This document shows positions 51,673-59,388 of a stretch of 64,000 bases of DNA, in pieces. This DNA is from CAYXDO01 sp964463485 (GTDB lineage: Bacteria > Myxococcota > Kuafuiibacteriia > Kuafuiibacteriales > Kuafuiibacteriaceae), in NCBI GenBank assembly GCA_964463485.1, contig CAYXDO010000027.1, positions 23,845-87,844 on the forward strand. The letters run 5' to 3'. The number at the start of each line of letters is the position of its first letter. The stretch's first letter is position 1. Below the pieces are notes generated by a model. That model saw nothing but the letters and a program-made list of their open reading frames with translations, did no database searches and was not told the DNA's origin. Position numbers and translations under genes: made by a program.

Positions 51673-52338
51673 GTGCCCAACCTCCGCGCCCTCTGTGCGA
51701 CTGCGCTCACGCTGATGACGCTGCCTGCTTTCGCCAAGCCGGAGCCAGTGTCTCCCACCGTGTTCGGTGAGGTCTATCGCGCGAACAAGAGCGCGCTGTT
51801 GGTTGCGCGGCCGAACGGTAGCGAGAGCCCTGCCACCACCGGATTCTTGTTGGGTGCGGAGGGCGAGCTCCTGATTGGAGCCAAAGCTCGACCGGCCGCG
51901 GAGTTCGCCGTCGTGGTGGACGGCGAGCTCTCGCTGAGCGCGCGACTCTTGGACCACGACGAGGATCTCGGGCTCGCGGTCGCCAAGCTCGTGGGGATCG
52001 ACGCGCGCTCCCTCCCGCGCCTCCCGCTTCGAGCGGCCAAGAAACAGGGCCTTTCGCTTCAGACGTGGGCCGTCGTGATGACCCATTCGGCGTCGGGCGC
52101 ATCCGAGCCGTTTGCGGGGATCGTGGAGTCGGAGCCTGCCATTCGCGGGCGACGGGCCTGGAGGAAGCGGAGCCTCTTGATCTCGCAGGTCGCAGCTCCT
52201 GGGCGCCCAGGGAGCCCAGTGCTCTCTTCCAAAGGGGAGCTCGTCGGGGTGGTGGTCGGCGCGGGAAGTCGCCGCGTGGAGGTCGTCGCGTTGCCGTCGC
52301 TCCTCCCGTTCCTTCGGGCCGCGGTGCTCGGACCTTGA
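51673..52338 (+). CDS. Exported trypsin-like protein lacking catalytic residues
   Basis: 221 residues from the GTG at 51673, which gives a signal peptide (RALCATALTLMTLPAFA). The fold resembles the DegP/HtrA protease domain (TTGFLLGAEGELLIGAKARP, LLDHDEDLGLAVAKL, GRPGSPVLSSKGELVGVVVG), but the catalytic His position is not His (IGAKAR where DegP has TNNHV) and the nucleophile motif GNSGGP is GRPGSP, so Ser is replaced by Pro. A pseudoprotease, possibly a binding or regulatory protein. It overlaps the membrane protease gene by TTGA, so the pair probably works together. Confidence 0.65.
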   Translation: MPNLRALCATALTLMTLPAFAKPEPVSPTVFGEVYRANKSALLVARPNGSESPATTGFLLGAEGELLIGAKARPAAEFAVVVDGELSLSARLLDHDEDLGLAVAKLVGIDARSLPRLPLRAAKKQGLSLQTWAVVMTHSASGASEPFAGIVESEPAIRGRRAWRKRSLLISQVAAPGRPGSPVLSSKGELVGVVVGAGSRRVEVVALPSLLPFLRAAVLGP

Positions 52339-53012
52339 ATTCGAACGAGCGCCGAGCCCTCGCTCGAGAGTGCCAGATCGCGGCTTTCGGGATCGTTGGA
52401 GCTCTAACTATTTTCAAACACCTCGGCGCGGTGATCCCGTTGATGGCGGAGCACGCCGCGACGCTCGCCGCGGCTTTGCAGCTCTATGGACCGCTGTGGT
52501 GGTCGGATCGGAAGGGCCTCACTCGCGCGGACCTCGGGCTGTTCTGGCCCAAGCGCGGAGACTTGAAGTTGTTCGCTTTGTTCTCGATCCTGACCGTCGT
52601 GCCCTTCGCGATCGGCCACCATTTTTGGCAGACGATCGTCATGCACCGCTCGTTCGCGCCGCGATTTCCGCCTGGTTTGGCGATGGAAGTTGCCATTCAA
52701 ACGCTGGCCGTGGCGCTGCCGGAGGAGCTCTTCTTTCGCGGCTACCTCCAAGCTCGACTCGAGAAGTTGTGGCCTGCGACCAAGAGGTTGCTGGGCGTTC
52801 CCTTCGGTCGAGCCGCGCTCGTTACGTGCGCGGTGTTCGCGCTCGTTCATTTCATGGGTGAGTACCGGCCCGATCGGCTCGGGCCGTTCTTTCCTGCGAT
52901 CGCGTTCGCGTGGCTACGCACGAAGACCGGCGGGATCTCGGCCTCGGTGGGCTATCACGCCTTCTGCAACCTGCTCTCGTTCGCTGCGTTCGCGAGTTAC
53001 GCGCGCTACTGA
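52335..53012 (+). CDS. CPBP-family intramembrane metalloprotease
   Basis: 225 residues from the TTG that overlaps the previous stop. Six or so membrane helices. CPBP motifs: PEELFFRGYLQARLE (EExxxR), CAVFALVHFMGEY (FxxxH) and VGYHAFCNLLSFA (HxxxN). All metal/catalytic residues appear present. CPBP proteins include CAAX-prenyl peptidases and the myxosortases that process MYXO-CTERM surface proteins; this cannot be assigned further. Its 3' end overlaps the convergent CAP-domain gene by 7 bp. Confidence 0.85.
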   Translation: MNSNERRALARECQIAAFGIVGALTIFKHLGAVIPLMAEHAATLAAALQLYGPLWWSDRKGLTRADLGLFWPKRGDLKLFALFSILTVVPFAIGHHFWQTIVMHRSFAPRFPPGLAMEVAIQTLAVALPEELFFRGYLQARLEKLWPATKRLLGVPFGRAALVTCAVFALVHFMGEYRPDRLGPFFPAIAFAWLRTKTGGISASVGYHAFCNLLSFAAFASYARY

Positions 53013-54151
53013 GCTCCGAAGAGCTCCACGAGGCACCAGGTCGCGGGCCCGAGGCGGGGCGCGACGGTTTGCGCGTCGCTCGTAACCGGCATCGCTGCTT
53101 CACGCCGGGCCACGCCGATCCCTAGGTCCCGAGCCTCACGCAGGAGCACGTTGCGACGATGGCTCGGGCTGTCCATGAGGTTGGTGTGGGCCTCCGCGAG
53201 CGTCCTCGCCACCGCGACATTTTCCGCGACCTTGCCGCGATATCCGGCGGCCGCGGCGCGAGCTTCGGGTCCCTGCCCTTCTTTGAGAACGTGCGCGGCG
53301 ATCAGCGTCTCGCAGACGCGCTGGGCGTGGGCATCGGCGGCTCTTCGAAGCAGAGCGGCTTCGGCCAGCGGTCGCCGGCCCATGGCCTTGCGCACGCGAT
53401 CGATCTCGGTCTTGACGAGCCCCCTGCCCTCCTCCACGCGAACGGCGATCGGAGGAGGTCGTTTGGTCTCGTCGGGCGGAGGGGCGTTGTAGCCGAGAGA
53501 CCAGAGCGCGGCGACCTCCGGACCTCGCGGCCCGTCGACGAGCACCTCCAAGGTGTATTTTCCGCTGCCGCTCTGAAAGGCGATGGGGATCTCGACGGTG
53601 CGTTGGTCCACCCGAACCTCGAGATCTTCGACCTCACCGCTCGGCACCGTCATGTACGCGCGGACGGGTGAGGTCGTGAGGAGGACACCGCGCACGGTGA
53701 GCTCGCGGGCGCGTGTGGATTTCGGCATCGGGCCGAGCTCCACCAAACGGCGAACGAAAACACCGACGCAGACGTTGCGTCCGTCGCTGCTGCCGGTCAC
53801 GCCGACCCCGAAGTGTGTAAAACCGCGCTGAACGACGCGCGTTCGCACGAAAGCCCGAAGCTCCGAGGCGAGCTCGTCCGGGTCGGTCCCGATCGCCGCA
53901 AACGGCAACAGCTGCGCGTCCAGCGACCCCTGTTTCATCACGCTCTTGCGCAGGGAGGCCAACTCGGGCGAACCGTCGCCCAGCAATTCTTGCGCGTGCT
54001 CCAGCGCGGCGCGGTTCAGCGCTTCGTCGATGGTCAGCGGCGCCGCTAATGCCGCGATTTCCCTTTGCAGACGATCGCCCTCCGTCTGCGCGAGCACCGA
54101 GCCGGTCGCCAAGAATGCGCTCCAGAAAACAGTCGGTTTCACCCAGCTCAC
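53006..54151 (-). CDS. Secreted protein with two CAP (SCP-like) domains
   Basis: 381 residues. Signal peptide (PTVFWSAFLATGSVLA). The N-terminal CAP-like domain (LTIDEALNRAALEHAQELLG...FTHFGVGV, ~40-130) is followed by a beta-rich linker and a second, better CAP domain (~250-381): RVRKAMGRRPLAEAALLRRA, AENVAVARTLAEAHTNLMDS, PSHRRNVLLREARDLGIGVA. The HRxN/GIGV pattern is typical. CAP domains are extracellular and mostly of unknown activity (sterol binding or protease-like in some). Confidence 0.82.
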   Translation of the reverse strand: MSWVKPTVFWSAFLATGSVLAQTEGDRLQREIAALAAPLTIDEALNRAALEHAQELLGDGSPELASLRKSVMKQGSLDAQLLPFAAIGTDPDELASELRAFVRTRVVQRGFTHFGVGVTGSSDGRNVCVGVFVRRLVELGPMPKSTRARELTVRGVLLTTSPVRAYMTVPSGEVEDLEVRVDQRTVEIPIAFQSGSGKYTLEVLVDGPRGPEVAALWSLGYNAPPPDETKRPPPIAVRVEEGRGLVKTEIDRVRKAMGRRPLAEAALLRRAADAHAQRVCETLIAAHVLKEGQGPEARAAAAGYRGKVAENVAVARTLAEAHTNLMDSPSHRRNVLLREARDLGIGVARREAAMPVTSDAQTVAPRLGPATWCLVELFGAQ

Positions 54152-54180
54152 TCGATCACCCTGAAGAACCTAGGCCGTGA

Positions 54181-54247
54181 CGCACAGAGGGCACAGAGCA
54201 GGAACGCAGAGAACACAGAGGATTCTTGGAGAAAAGTCCTTCGTGGC
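54181..54247. repeat. Dispersed CACAGAG-type repeat, copy A
   Basis: Shares the order cacagagg-ncacag-agcaggaacgc-agag-gatt-ttggagaa-aagtccttcgtg with the copy at 58041-58096 over about 55 bp with small indels. Copy B also has the matching inverted end. The unit occurs downstream of different genes, so it is not part of either. Confidence 0.7.
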
Positions 54248-54263
54248 CTCGTGCACCCCTCGC

Positions 54264-54324
54264 GACCCATTGACTCCTGACCCAATTCACTCCCGACCCA
54301 TTGACTCCGGACCAATTGAAACCA
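54264..54324. repeat. Degenerate tandem repeat, unit gacccattgactcc(n)
   Basis: Four copies of 14-16 nt in a row (gacccattgactcct, gacccaattcactccc, gacccattgactccg, gaccaattgaaacc). Same purine/pyrimidine pattern, imperfect. No coding role seen. Confidence 0.75.
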
Positions 54325-54609
54325 TTTTGGTCCTCGATCGTTTCTTGTTGGGAGCCCGATGGAGCAACTAGAGAAAATCCCCGACTACCGTCACCTTGGG
54401 TTCTCCGCCGCCTTTCGTCCGATGCGCGTTCCCTACCCGTCAGACGTTGAACAATCGACGCAGATGAGCAGCGCGCTTCGTACCACAGCCCGAGGGTGGT
54501 CTTTGCAAGTATATGAAACATCGAGTGGCGTTTCGAACGCACGGTTTGGATCGATTCCTGCTTGAGTATTAGGCTCGACGTCAAGGTCGGTTGTTAGGAG
54601 GAGGTTTCC

Positions 54610-55263
54610 ATGTTCGGTTTCAATAGACGCCCGTCGAAGCGGGAGATGCAGACCGAGTTCGAGCAGCTCGCGCTCGAGCACATGGACGCGTTGTACGCGA
54701 GCGCTCTGAGGCTCACGCGCAGCCCGAAGGACGCCGAAGACCTCGTTCAGGACACGTACCTGAAGGCGTTTCGTTTCTTCGACAGCTTCGAGCCCGGCAC
54801 CAACATGAAGGCGTGGCTGTTCAAGATCCAGACGAACACCTTCATCAACAAATACCGTCGGCGAGTCAAAGAACGAGAAGTAGCGGACACGCCAGCGGAG
54901 GACGTGATGCTCGACCGCTTCGTGTCGTCGGAGCATGTTCGCGCGCTGCGGGACCCGGAGATGGACTTCTTCTCGAAGCTCCTGTCGGACGAGGTCGTCG
55001 AGGCTCTCGACCAAGTCCCGGTGGATTTCCGCATGGTCGTGATCTTGGCTGACATCCAGGACTTTTCGTACAAGGAGATCGCGGAGATCATCGGCTGCCC
55101 GGTGGGGACGGTCATGAGCCGTCTGTTCCGAGGCCGACGGATCCTGCAGAAGCATTTGTACGAGTACGCGCAGCGGGAGGGCATCATCTCGGCTGTGAGC
55201 GACGCTGAGGAGCCCATCGACCTCGAGGAGTTCCGCCGCCGGAAAAAGGCGAAAGCGGGCTGA
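54610..55263 (+). CDS. RNA polymerase ECF sigma factor
   Basis: 217 residues, preceded by a very strong AGGAGGAGG. Sigma-70 region 2 (FEQLALEHMDALYASALRLT, SPKDAEDLVQDTYLKAFRFF) and region 4 (EALDQVPVDFRMVVILADIQ, DFSYKEIAEIIGCPVGTVMS, RLFRGRRIL) are complete; the loop between is a standard ECF linker. The neighbouring zinc-finger anti-sigma gene lies 93 bp downstream, so this is an ECF/anti-sigma pair of the RpoE/SigR type. A Cys at ~166 in region 4 (IIGCPVGTV) could be redox responsive, but that is speculation. Confidence 0.95.
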   Translation: MFGFNRRPSKREMQTEFEQLALEHMDALYASALRLTRSPKDAEDLVQDTYLKAFRFFDSFEPGTNMKAWLFKIQTNTFINKYRRRVKEREVADTPAEDVMLDRFVSSEHVRALRDPEMDFFSKLLSDEVVEALDQVPVDFRMVVILADIQDFSYKEIAEIIGCPVGTVMSRLFRGRRILQKHLYEYAQREGIISAVSDAEEPIDLEEFRRRKKAKAG

Positions 55264-55356
55264 CCCGACCTTCAGACTTGCATTCTTGCACGACGTCTCT
55301 AGACTCGACACGCGGTTGGAAGAGGCCGGCCTTCCCGCGGGTTAGCTACAGGACCG

Positions 55357-56130
55357 ATGGACTGTCGAGAAGCTTCACGACTCGCCCAGCTCCGTCTCGA
55401 CGACGAAATCGACTCGGCTGAGTCTTCCCATTTTGAACGGCACCTCGTGGCGTGCCCAGAGTGTCGCCAGGCTCTCGAGAGTGAAGCGCGTATTCATCGA
55501 GGACTTCGCGAGTGCGTGCGGGGTTGTGCCGACGAAGCAGCTCCGGAGCGACTGCGGCACAAGGTGATCGCGCGGACGGCGTCGCACCGGCGCGACGTGT
55601 TTGCGCAAGGACGTTGGATCGCTGCAGGTCTGGCGGCGTTGATTTTGGCCGGCCTGTCGGCGGGGACATCGTCGGAAGCGACGTCGCTGATCGACGAGAG
55701 CGTGGCGAGGCACACCAGCAACCATCCGCCCGAGATCCGCGCCAACAAGCTCGCGGAGTCTCAGGCGCGCGAGGCCAAGGTGCGGCGATTCTTGAGCGAG
55801 AACCTTCGCTATACGGTCAGTGTGCCGAACCTCGAGCGGGACAATTCGGTCAAGTTGATCGGCGCGCGTCTCTCCAACCTGAAGGACCGTGACGCGGCCA
55901 TCGTGATGTACGATCGAAGGGGCGCGCGGGTGTCGCTGATCGCCGTGCCTGCGACGGACTTCGGCAGCCCCGAGGGCTTCGAGCGCAGGCAAGTTGGCCC
56001 GCGCGAGATGCTCGTGGGCCAGCGCCGTGGATACAACGTCGTTTCTTGGCGCGAGGGTCGGCTGGTGTACTCCTTGGTGTCGGACGTCGACTCCGGAGAG
56101 CTCGTCCGCCTCGCCTCGATGGCCCGTTGA
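55357..56130 (+). CDS. Anti-sigma factor with zinc-finger (ZAS-type) domain
   Basis: 257 residues. The N-terminus DCREASRLAQLRLDDEIDSA and HFERHLVACPECRQALE contain the H-x3-H-x3-C-x2-C pattern of zf-HC2/ZAS anti-sigma factors, which hold the sigma factor off polymerase. A single membrane helix follows (WIAAGLAALILAGLSAG, ~87-103) and the remaining ~150 residues are predicted outside: DAAIVMYDRRGARVSLIAVP and PREMLVGQRRGYNVVSWREG. A membrane-anchored sensor of an envelope signal, regulating the sigma factor encoded 93 bp upstream. Confidence 0.9.
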   Translation: MDCREASRLAQLRLDDEIDSAESSHFERHLVACPECRQALESEARIHRGLRECVRGCADEAAPERLRHKVIARTASHRRDVFAQGRWIAAGLAALILAGLSAGTSSEATSLIDESVARHTSNHPPEIRANKLAESQAREAKVRRFLSENLRYTVSVPNLERDNSVKLIGARLSNLKDRDAAIVMYDRRGARVSLIAVPATDFGSPEGFERRQVGPREMLVGQRRGYNVVSWREGRLVYSLVSDVDSGELVRLASMAR

Positions 56131-56208
56131 GGCACTTCGGGCAGCGGCTATCGAAGCCGAGGCCTTCGTTGACATGACGACCCTCGCCTCATAGCGTCCC
56201 CGTCTCAC

Positions 56209-57939
56209 ATGGCCGCGACGGTGCTGATCATTGACCAAGACGAGGAGTTTGCCTCCCAGCTCGAAGAGGTGCTTCAGGGCGTAGGGCTCGAGGTCAGCCT
56301 CACGAACGATGGCAAGAAGGGCATGGACCTCGCCATGGCCACGCCTCCTGCCGCGATCATCCTCTGTGTGGAGCTCCAGAAGATGTCCGGGTATTCGGTC
56401 TGCGCGAAAATCAAGAAGGACAACGCGCTCAAGGCCGTACCCGTGATCATCACGAGCAGCGAGGCGACTCCGGAGGTTTTCGAGCAGCACAAGAAGCTGA
56501 AGTCTCGCGCCGAGGAGTACCTCAAGAAGCCGTTTCCGCCTGCCATGCTGATCGAGGTCTTGAAGAACTACATCGGCGACCTGATGGTCCAACCGCATTC
56601 CGAGGAGGCCGCGGTCGACATCGTCGAAGCGAACGATCCAGTCGAATTCGAGGACAGCACTCCGCCGGAGCAGCTCCAGGGCCAGGGCGACGCGATCGAA
56701 GAGGAAACCGCGGGGACCGGCCTGGAGCTCGGCCACATCGCGCCTGGCGCGCTCGAGGCGGCCCTCGGAGGCACGGTCGGCATGACCGACACGGGTGAGG
56801 CGCCTGCGTACGAAGAGGCCCAGGAGTCCGAAGCGCTCACCACCGTTGGGTTCCCGTCGCCGCTCCCCTCTCGCCCCCCACCGCGGGATACGGGAGCGTC
56901 CGCGGAGCTCGCGCGCCTGCGGGCGCTCGTAGCGGAGCTCGAGGACCGCGCCTCGCAGATCAGCGCGGAGCGGGATCAGGCGATCGCCAACGTCAGCGCG
57001 GCTCGTGCGGAGGCCGACGCCGCGATGAGCATGCGCCCGCAGGCGGGATCGACGTCAGGCGCGGCGAGCCGTGAGGTCGTCGAGCTCAAGAAGGAGCGCG
57101 TTCAAAAGGAGAAGGAGATCATCCGTCTCCGGGAGGAGCTCAACGCCAAAGAGAACGAGCGGATGGCGTGGCTCGAGAAGGAGACGGAGCTCGACGGGAA
57201 GATCGTGGAGCTCGAGGAGTCTCTCGAGCTCGAGAAGGCGAATCGAAGCCAAGTGGAGGCAAAGCTCGCCGGGGAGCTCGCGAGGCTGACCGGGCTCGAG
57301 CAATCCCATGGTCAAGCGGTCGAAGACTTCCGTCGCCGCCTTCAGGAGGCGAGCGATCGCGAAGCCGAGCTCAACCAGCGGCTCGAAGAGACGCAGGCGA
57401 CGCTCGAAGAGACCCATGCGTCGCTCGGCGCATCGAGCGAGCACGCGGAGCAGCTCGGGCTGCGAGTGGCGGAGCTCGAGCAGGAAGGTGAGCAGCTCCG
57501 CGGCGTGATCGTGGAGCGCGACAACGAGATCGCGGAGCTCCGGGCCAAAGGCACGGCCGACGAGGAGGAGATCAACCGCCTGCGCGGAGAGCTCGAAGGC
57601 ATGACGCTCGAGGCTCAGAATTTGTCGGGCCAGCTCGCCGCAAAGACAGAGGAAGCGAACGGATTGTTGGTGGACAAAGCTTCGCTAGAGGAGCGGCTCG
57701 AGACGACACACGAAGAGCTCGAGAGCTTCAGAGAGCGCACCGGTCAGCTCGAGGAGGAGCGCGAGCAAACGCAGGCGTTCATCTCGGGCGCCGAGGACCG
57801 CCGCTTCAAGGCGCTCAAAGCGCTCGAGATCGCGACGGCGCTTCTTCACCAAGACGGGACCGAAGCCGGCCTCGCGGAGGCCGAAGTGATCGAGGACGCA
57901 GATCTCGTCGAAGCAGAGGCGGCCGAAGCCACCGCCTAG
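56209..57939 (+). CDS. FrzS-like pseudo-receiver with long coiled coil
   Basis: 576 residues. The N-terminal ~120 residues are a response-regulator receiver fold (VLIIDQDEEFASQLEEVLQG, IITSSEATPEVFEQHKKLKS and AEEYLKKPFP with its Lys), but at the phospho-acceptor position the motif is IILCVELQKMSG: Cys replaces the Asp. The remainder has a short acidic/Pro-rich linker (~125-225) and then a ~300-residue heptad-rich coiled coil dominated by E, L, A, R (LEESLELEKANRSQVEAKLA), ending in an Ala/Glu tail. Architecture, length and the QHKKLKSRAEEYLKKP segment match FrzS, a Myxococcus polarity protein of the motility system that also has an inactive receiver. Likely a cell-pole or scaffold protein. 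Confidence 0.8.
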   Translation: MAATVLIIDQDEEFASQLEEVLQGVGLEVSLTNDGKKGMDLAMATPPAAIILCVELQKMSGYSVCAKIKKDNALKAVPVIITSSEATPEVFEQHKKLKSRAEEYLKKPFPPAMLIEVLKNYIGDLMVQPHSEEAAVDIVEANDPVEFEDSTPPEQLQGQGDAIEEETAGTGLELGHIAPGALEAALGGTVGMTDTGEAPAYEEAQESEALTTVGFPSPLPSRPPPRDTGASAELARLRALVAELEDRASQISAERDQAIANVSAARAEADAAMSMRPQAGSTSGAASREVVELKKERVQKEKEIIRLREELNAKENERMAWLEKETELDGKIVELEESLELEKANRSQVEAKLAGELARLTGLEQSHGQAVEDFRRRLQEASDREAELNQRLEETQATLEETHASLGASSEHAEQLGLRVAELEQEGEQLRGVIVERDNEIAELRAKGTADEEEINRLRGELEGMTLEAQNLSGQLAAKTEEANGLLVDKASLEERLETTHEELESFRERTGQLEEEREQTQAFISGAEDRRFKALKALEIATALLHQDGTEAGLAEAEVIEDADLVEAEAAEATA

Positions 57940-58040
57940 AGCGCCAGCGATTCGAGCCGGCCGCTCCGCTCCAAGGGGGGCCTGGCGAGCGCCCGACCGA
58001 GTTGCGCGAATTGTCGACGATCATCGCTCATTGCTGGGCA

Positions 58041-58130
58041 AACCACAGAGGACACAGGACAGGAACGCGGAGGATTTTGGAGAAGAGTCCTTCGTGCTCT
58101 CCGTCTTCCTTCTCTGCTCTCCGTGGTTCA
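58041..58130. repeat. Dispersed CACAGAG-type repeat, copy B, with inverted ends
   Basis: Begins AACCACAGAGGACACAGG (58041-58058) and ends CTCTCCGTGGTT (58117-58128), whose reverse complement is AACCACGGAGAG. The left half is shared with copy A at 54181. The structure suggests a small imperfectly palindromic interspersed repeat in the 249-bp gap between the FrzS-like gene and ndk; no other feature is visible there. Confidence 0.7.
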
Positions 58131-58188
58131 TGCGGAGGTTGAACTGAATCGCCGCAGGTCGGTCGTGCCCCGGTTCTGGCTGCTCGAG

Positions 58189-58608
58189 CTACTCGAGCTC
58201 GCTGGCGGCGAAGAAGAAGGCGACCTCGATCTTGGCGTTGTCGAGCGAGTCAGAGCCATGCACTGCGTTGTGCTCGATGTTGGCGCCGTAAGCTTTGCGA
58301 ATCGTGCCTTCCGCCGCTTTGCCCGGGTCGGTCGCGCCCATGATCTCGCGGTTCTTGAGCACCGCGTTGTCGCCTTCGAGCACGGACACGACCACTGGAC
58401 CCGAGGTCATGAATTCCACGAGGCTCCCGTAGAAAGGCCGTTGCTTGTGTACGGCGTAGAAGGCCTCGGCTTGGGCTTTCGAGAGCCGTGTCATTCGGGT
58501 GGCGATCACCTTGAGGCCGCCGCGCTCGAGCTTGTCGAGCACTCCGCCGATCGTGTTCTTCTTGACCGCATCGGGTTTGACGATGCTGAGCGTTCGCTCC
58601 AGTGCCAT
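58189..58608 (-). CDS. ndk: Nucleoside diphosphate kinase
   Basis: 139 residues, typical size. TLSIVKPDAVKKNTIGGVLD at the start, then YAVHKQRPFYGSLVEFMTSG and the active-site histidine in IEHNAVHGSDSLDNAKIEV. Transfers the gamma phosphate from ATP to other nucleoside diphosphates through a phospho-His. ATG with AAAGGA 6 nt upstream. Confidence 0.98.
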   Translation of the reverse strand: MALERTLSIVKPDAVKKNTIGGVLDKLERGGLKVIATRMTRLSKAQAEAFYAVHKQRPFYGSLVEFMTSGPVVVSVLEGDNAVLKNREIMGATDPGKAAEGTIRKAYGANIEHNAVHGSDSLDNAKIEVAFFFAASELE

Positions 58609-58762
58609 GTTCGTTCCTTTCGAAAGCGCGGCGATTAGCCGCAGAGAGAATCGTTGACGGCGCTCGCCTTGGGTGGGCTCGGATTCCGAGTCGATCCCGG
58701 GAGCTTTTCGATCGCCTTCGCGTCGCTCACGGGAAGACGTCGCCTGGACGCCGCCTTGGAGC

Positions 58763-59311
58763 TCACGCCTTCTTGGCGCTCTGTGCGAGCGCGTAACCGG
58801 CTTCGACGGCGCTGAGGTGCGTAGGTTCGCTGCCGCGAGCCGCGTGGTCCTTGACGGCGGCCTCGATGGCTCCCGTGGTGACGACTTTGGAGAGGCCGAC
58901 CACGACGCCGAGGGCCACCACGTGAAGCAAGGTCGCGCGACCGAGATCCCTCTCAGCGGTGCGGATCAGCGGCAAGACGTAGACCTTCATGCCTTCCGGT
59001 GGCTTCACCTTCACGCTCTCGTCGAGGATGACGAGAGCGCCGGGCTTGAGATCGTGTGTGTATTTTTCGACGGCCTCGTCGGTCGTCGCGAGCAAGACGT
59101 CGACGCGGGTCGCTTTGGGATAGTCGATGTCGCCATCGGAGATGAGGACTTCGGAACGCGCGGCGTTGCTTCGAGCTTCTGGCCCGTAGCTCTGCACGTG
59201 ATGCGCGTTCTTGTCGTCGTAGATGGCGGCAGCCTCCTGCAGGATGAGCCCTGCCTGAATCATGCCGTGACTTCCGGAACCTGCGAGCCGGACCTCGAAT
59301 CGCTCCACCAC
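58763..59311 (-). CDS. 2-oxoacid:ferredoxin oxidoreductase gamma-type subunit
   Basis: 182 residues. VRLAGSGSHGMIQAGLILQE, HVQSYGPEARSNAARSEVLI and the DGDIDYPKATRVDVLLATTD segment are the signature of the gamma subunit (catalytic gamma/POR_N) of pyruvate, 2-oxoglutarate or branched-chain 2-oxoacid oxidoreductases. Usually encoded beside alpha and beta (TPP-binding) subunits, which are not in this window: neighbours are ndk downstream and lepB upstream. Either the partners are elsewhere or this is a stand-alone member. Confidence 0.88.
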   Translation of the reverse strand: MVERFEVRLAGSGSHGMIQAGLILQEAAAIYDDKNAHHVQSYGPEARSNAARSEVLISDGDIDYPKATRVDVLLATTDEAVEKYTHDLKPGALVILDESVKVKPPEGMKVYVLPLIRTAERDLGRATLLHVVALGVVVGLSKVVTTGAIEAAVKDHAARGSEPTHLSAVEAGYALAQSAKKA

Positions 59312-59388
59312 AGTGACCTCTTTGGACGGTCGTATGGCAACGAGGCCTGATCAGAGTCAAGCGCCGAGTCGGCGCAGGGGCCGTCGAG

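Larger units (their letters stand above)
54152..54609. other. Intergenic region with repeats before the sigma factor gene
   Basis: 458 bp. 54181-54247 is a copy of a CACAGAG-type dispersed repeat; 54264-54324 is a degenerate 15-bp tandem repeat. The remaining part (54325-54609) has no convincing gene, although a 68-codon frame (54359-54565) is open. The sigma factor promoter should lie in the last 100 bp, which includes an exact AGGAGGAGG ribosome site. Confidence 0.5.

Noticed and set aside
54359..54565. 68-codon ORF before the sigma factor
   Set aside because: No ribosome site, no recognisable motif and it lies in repeat-rich intergenic DNA.
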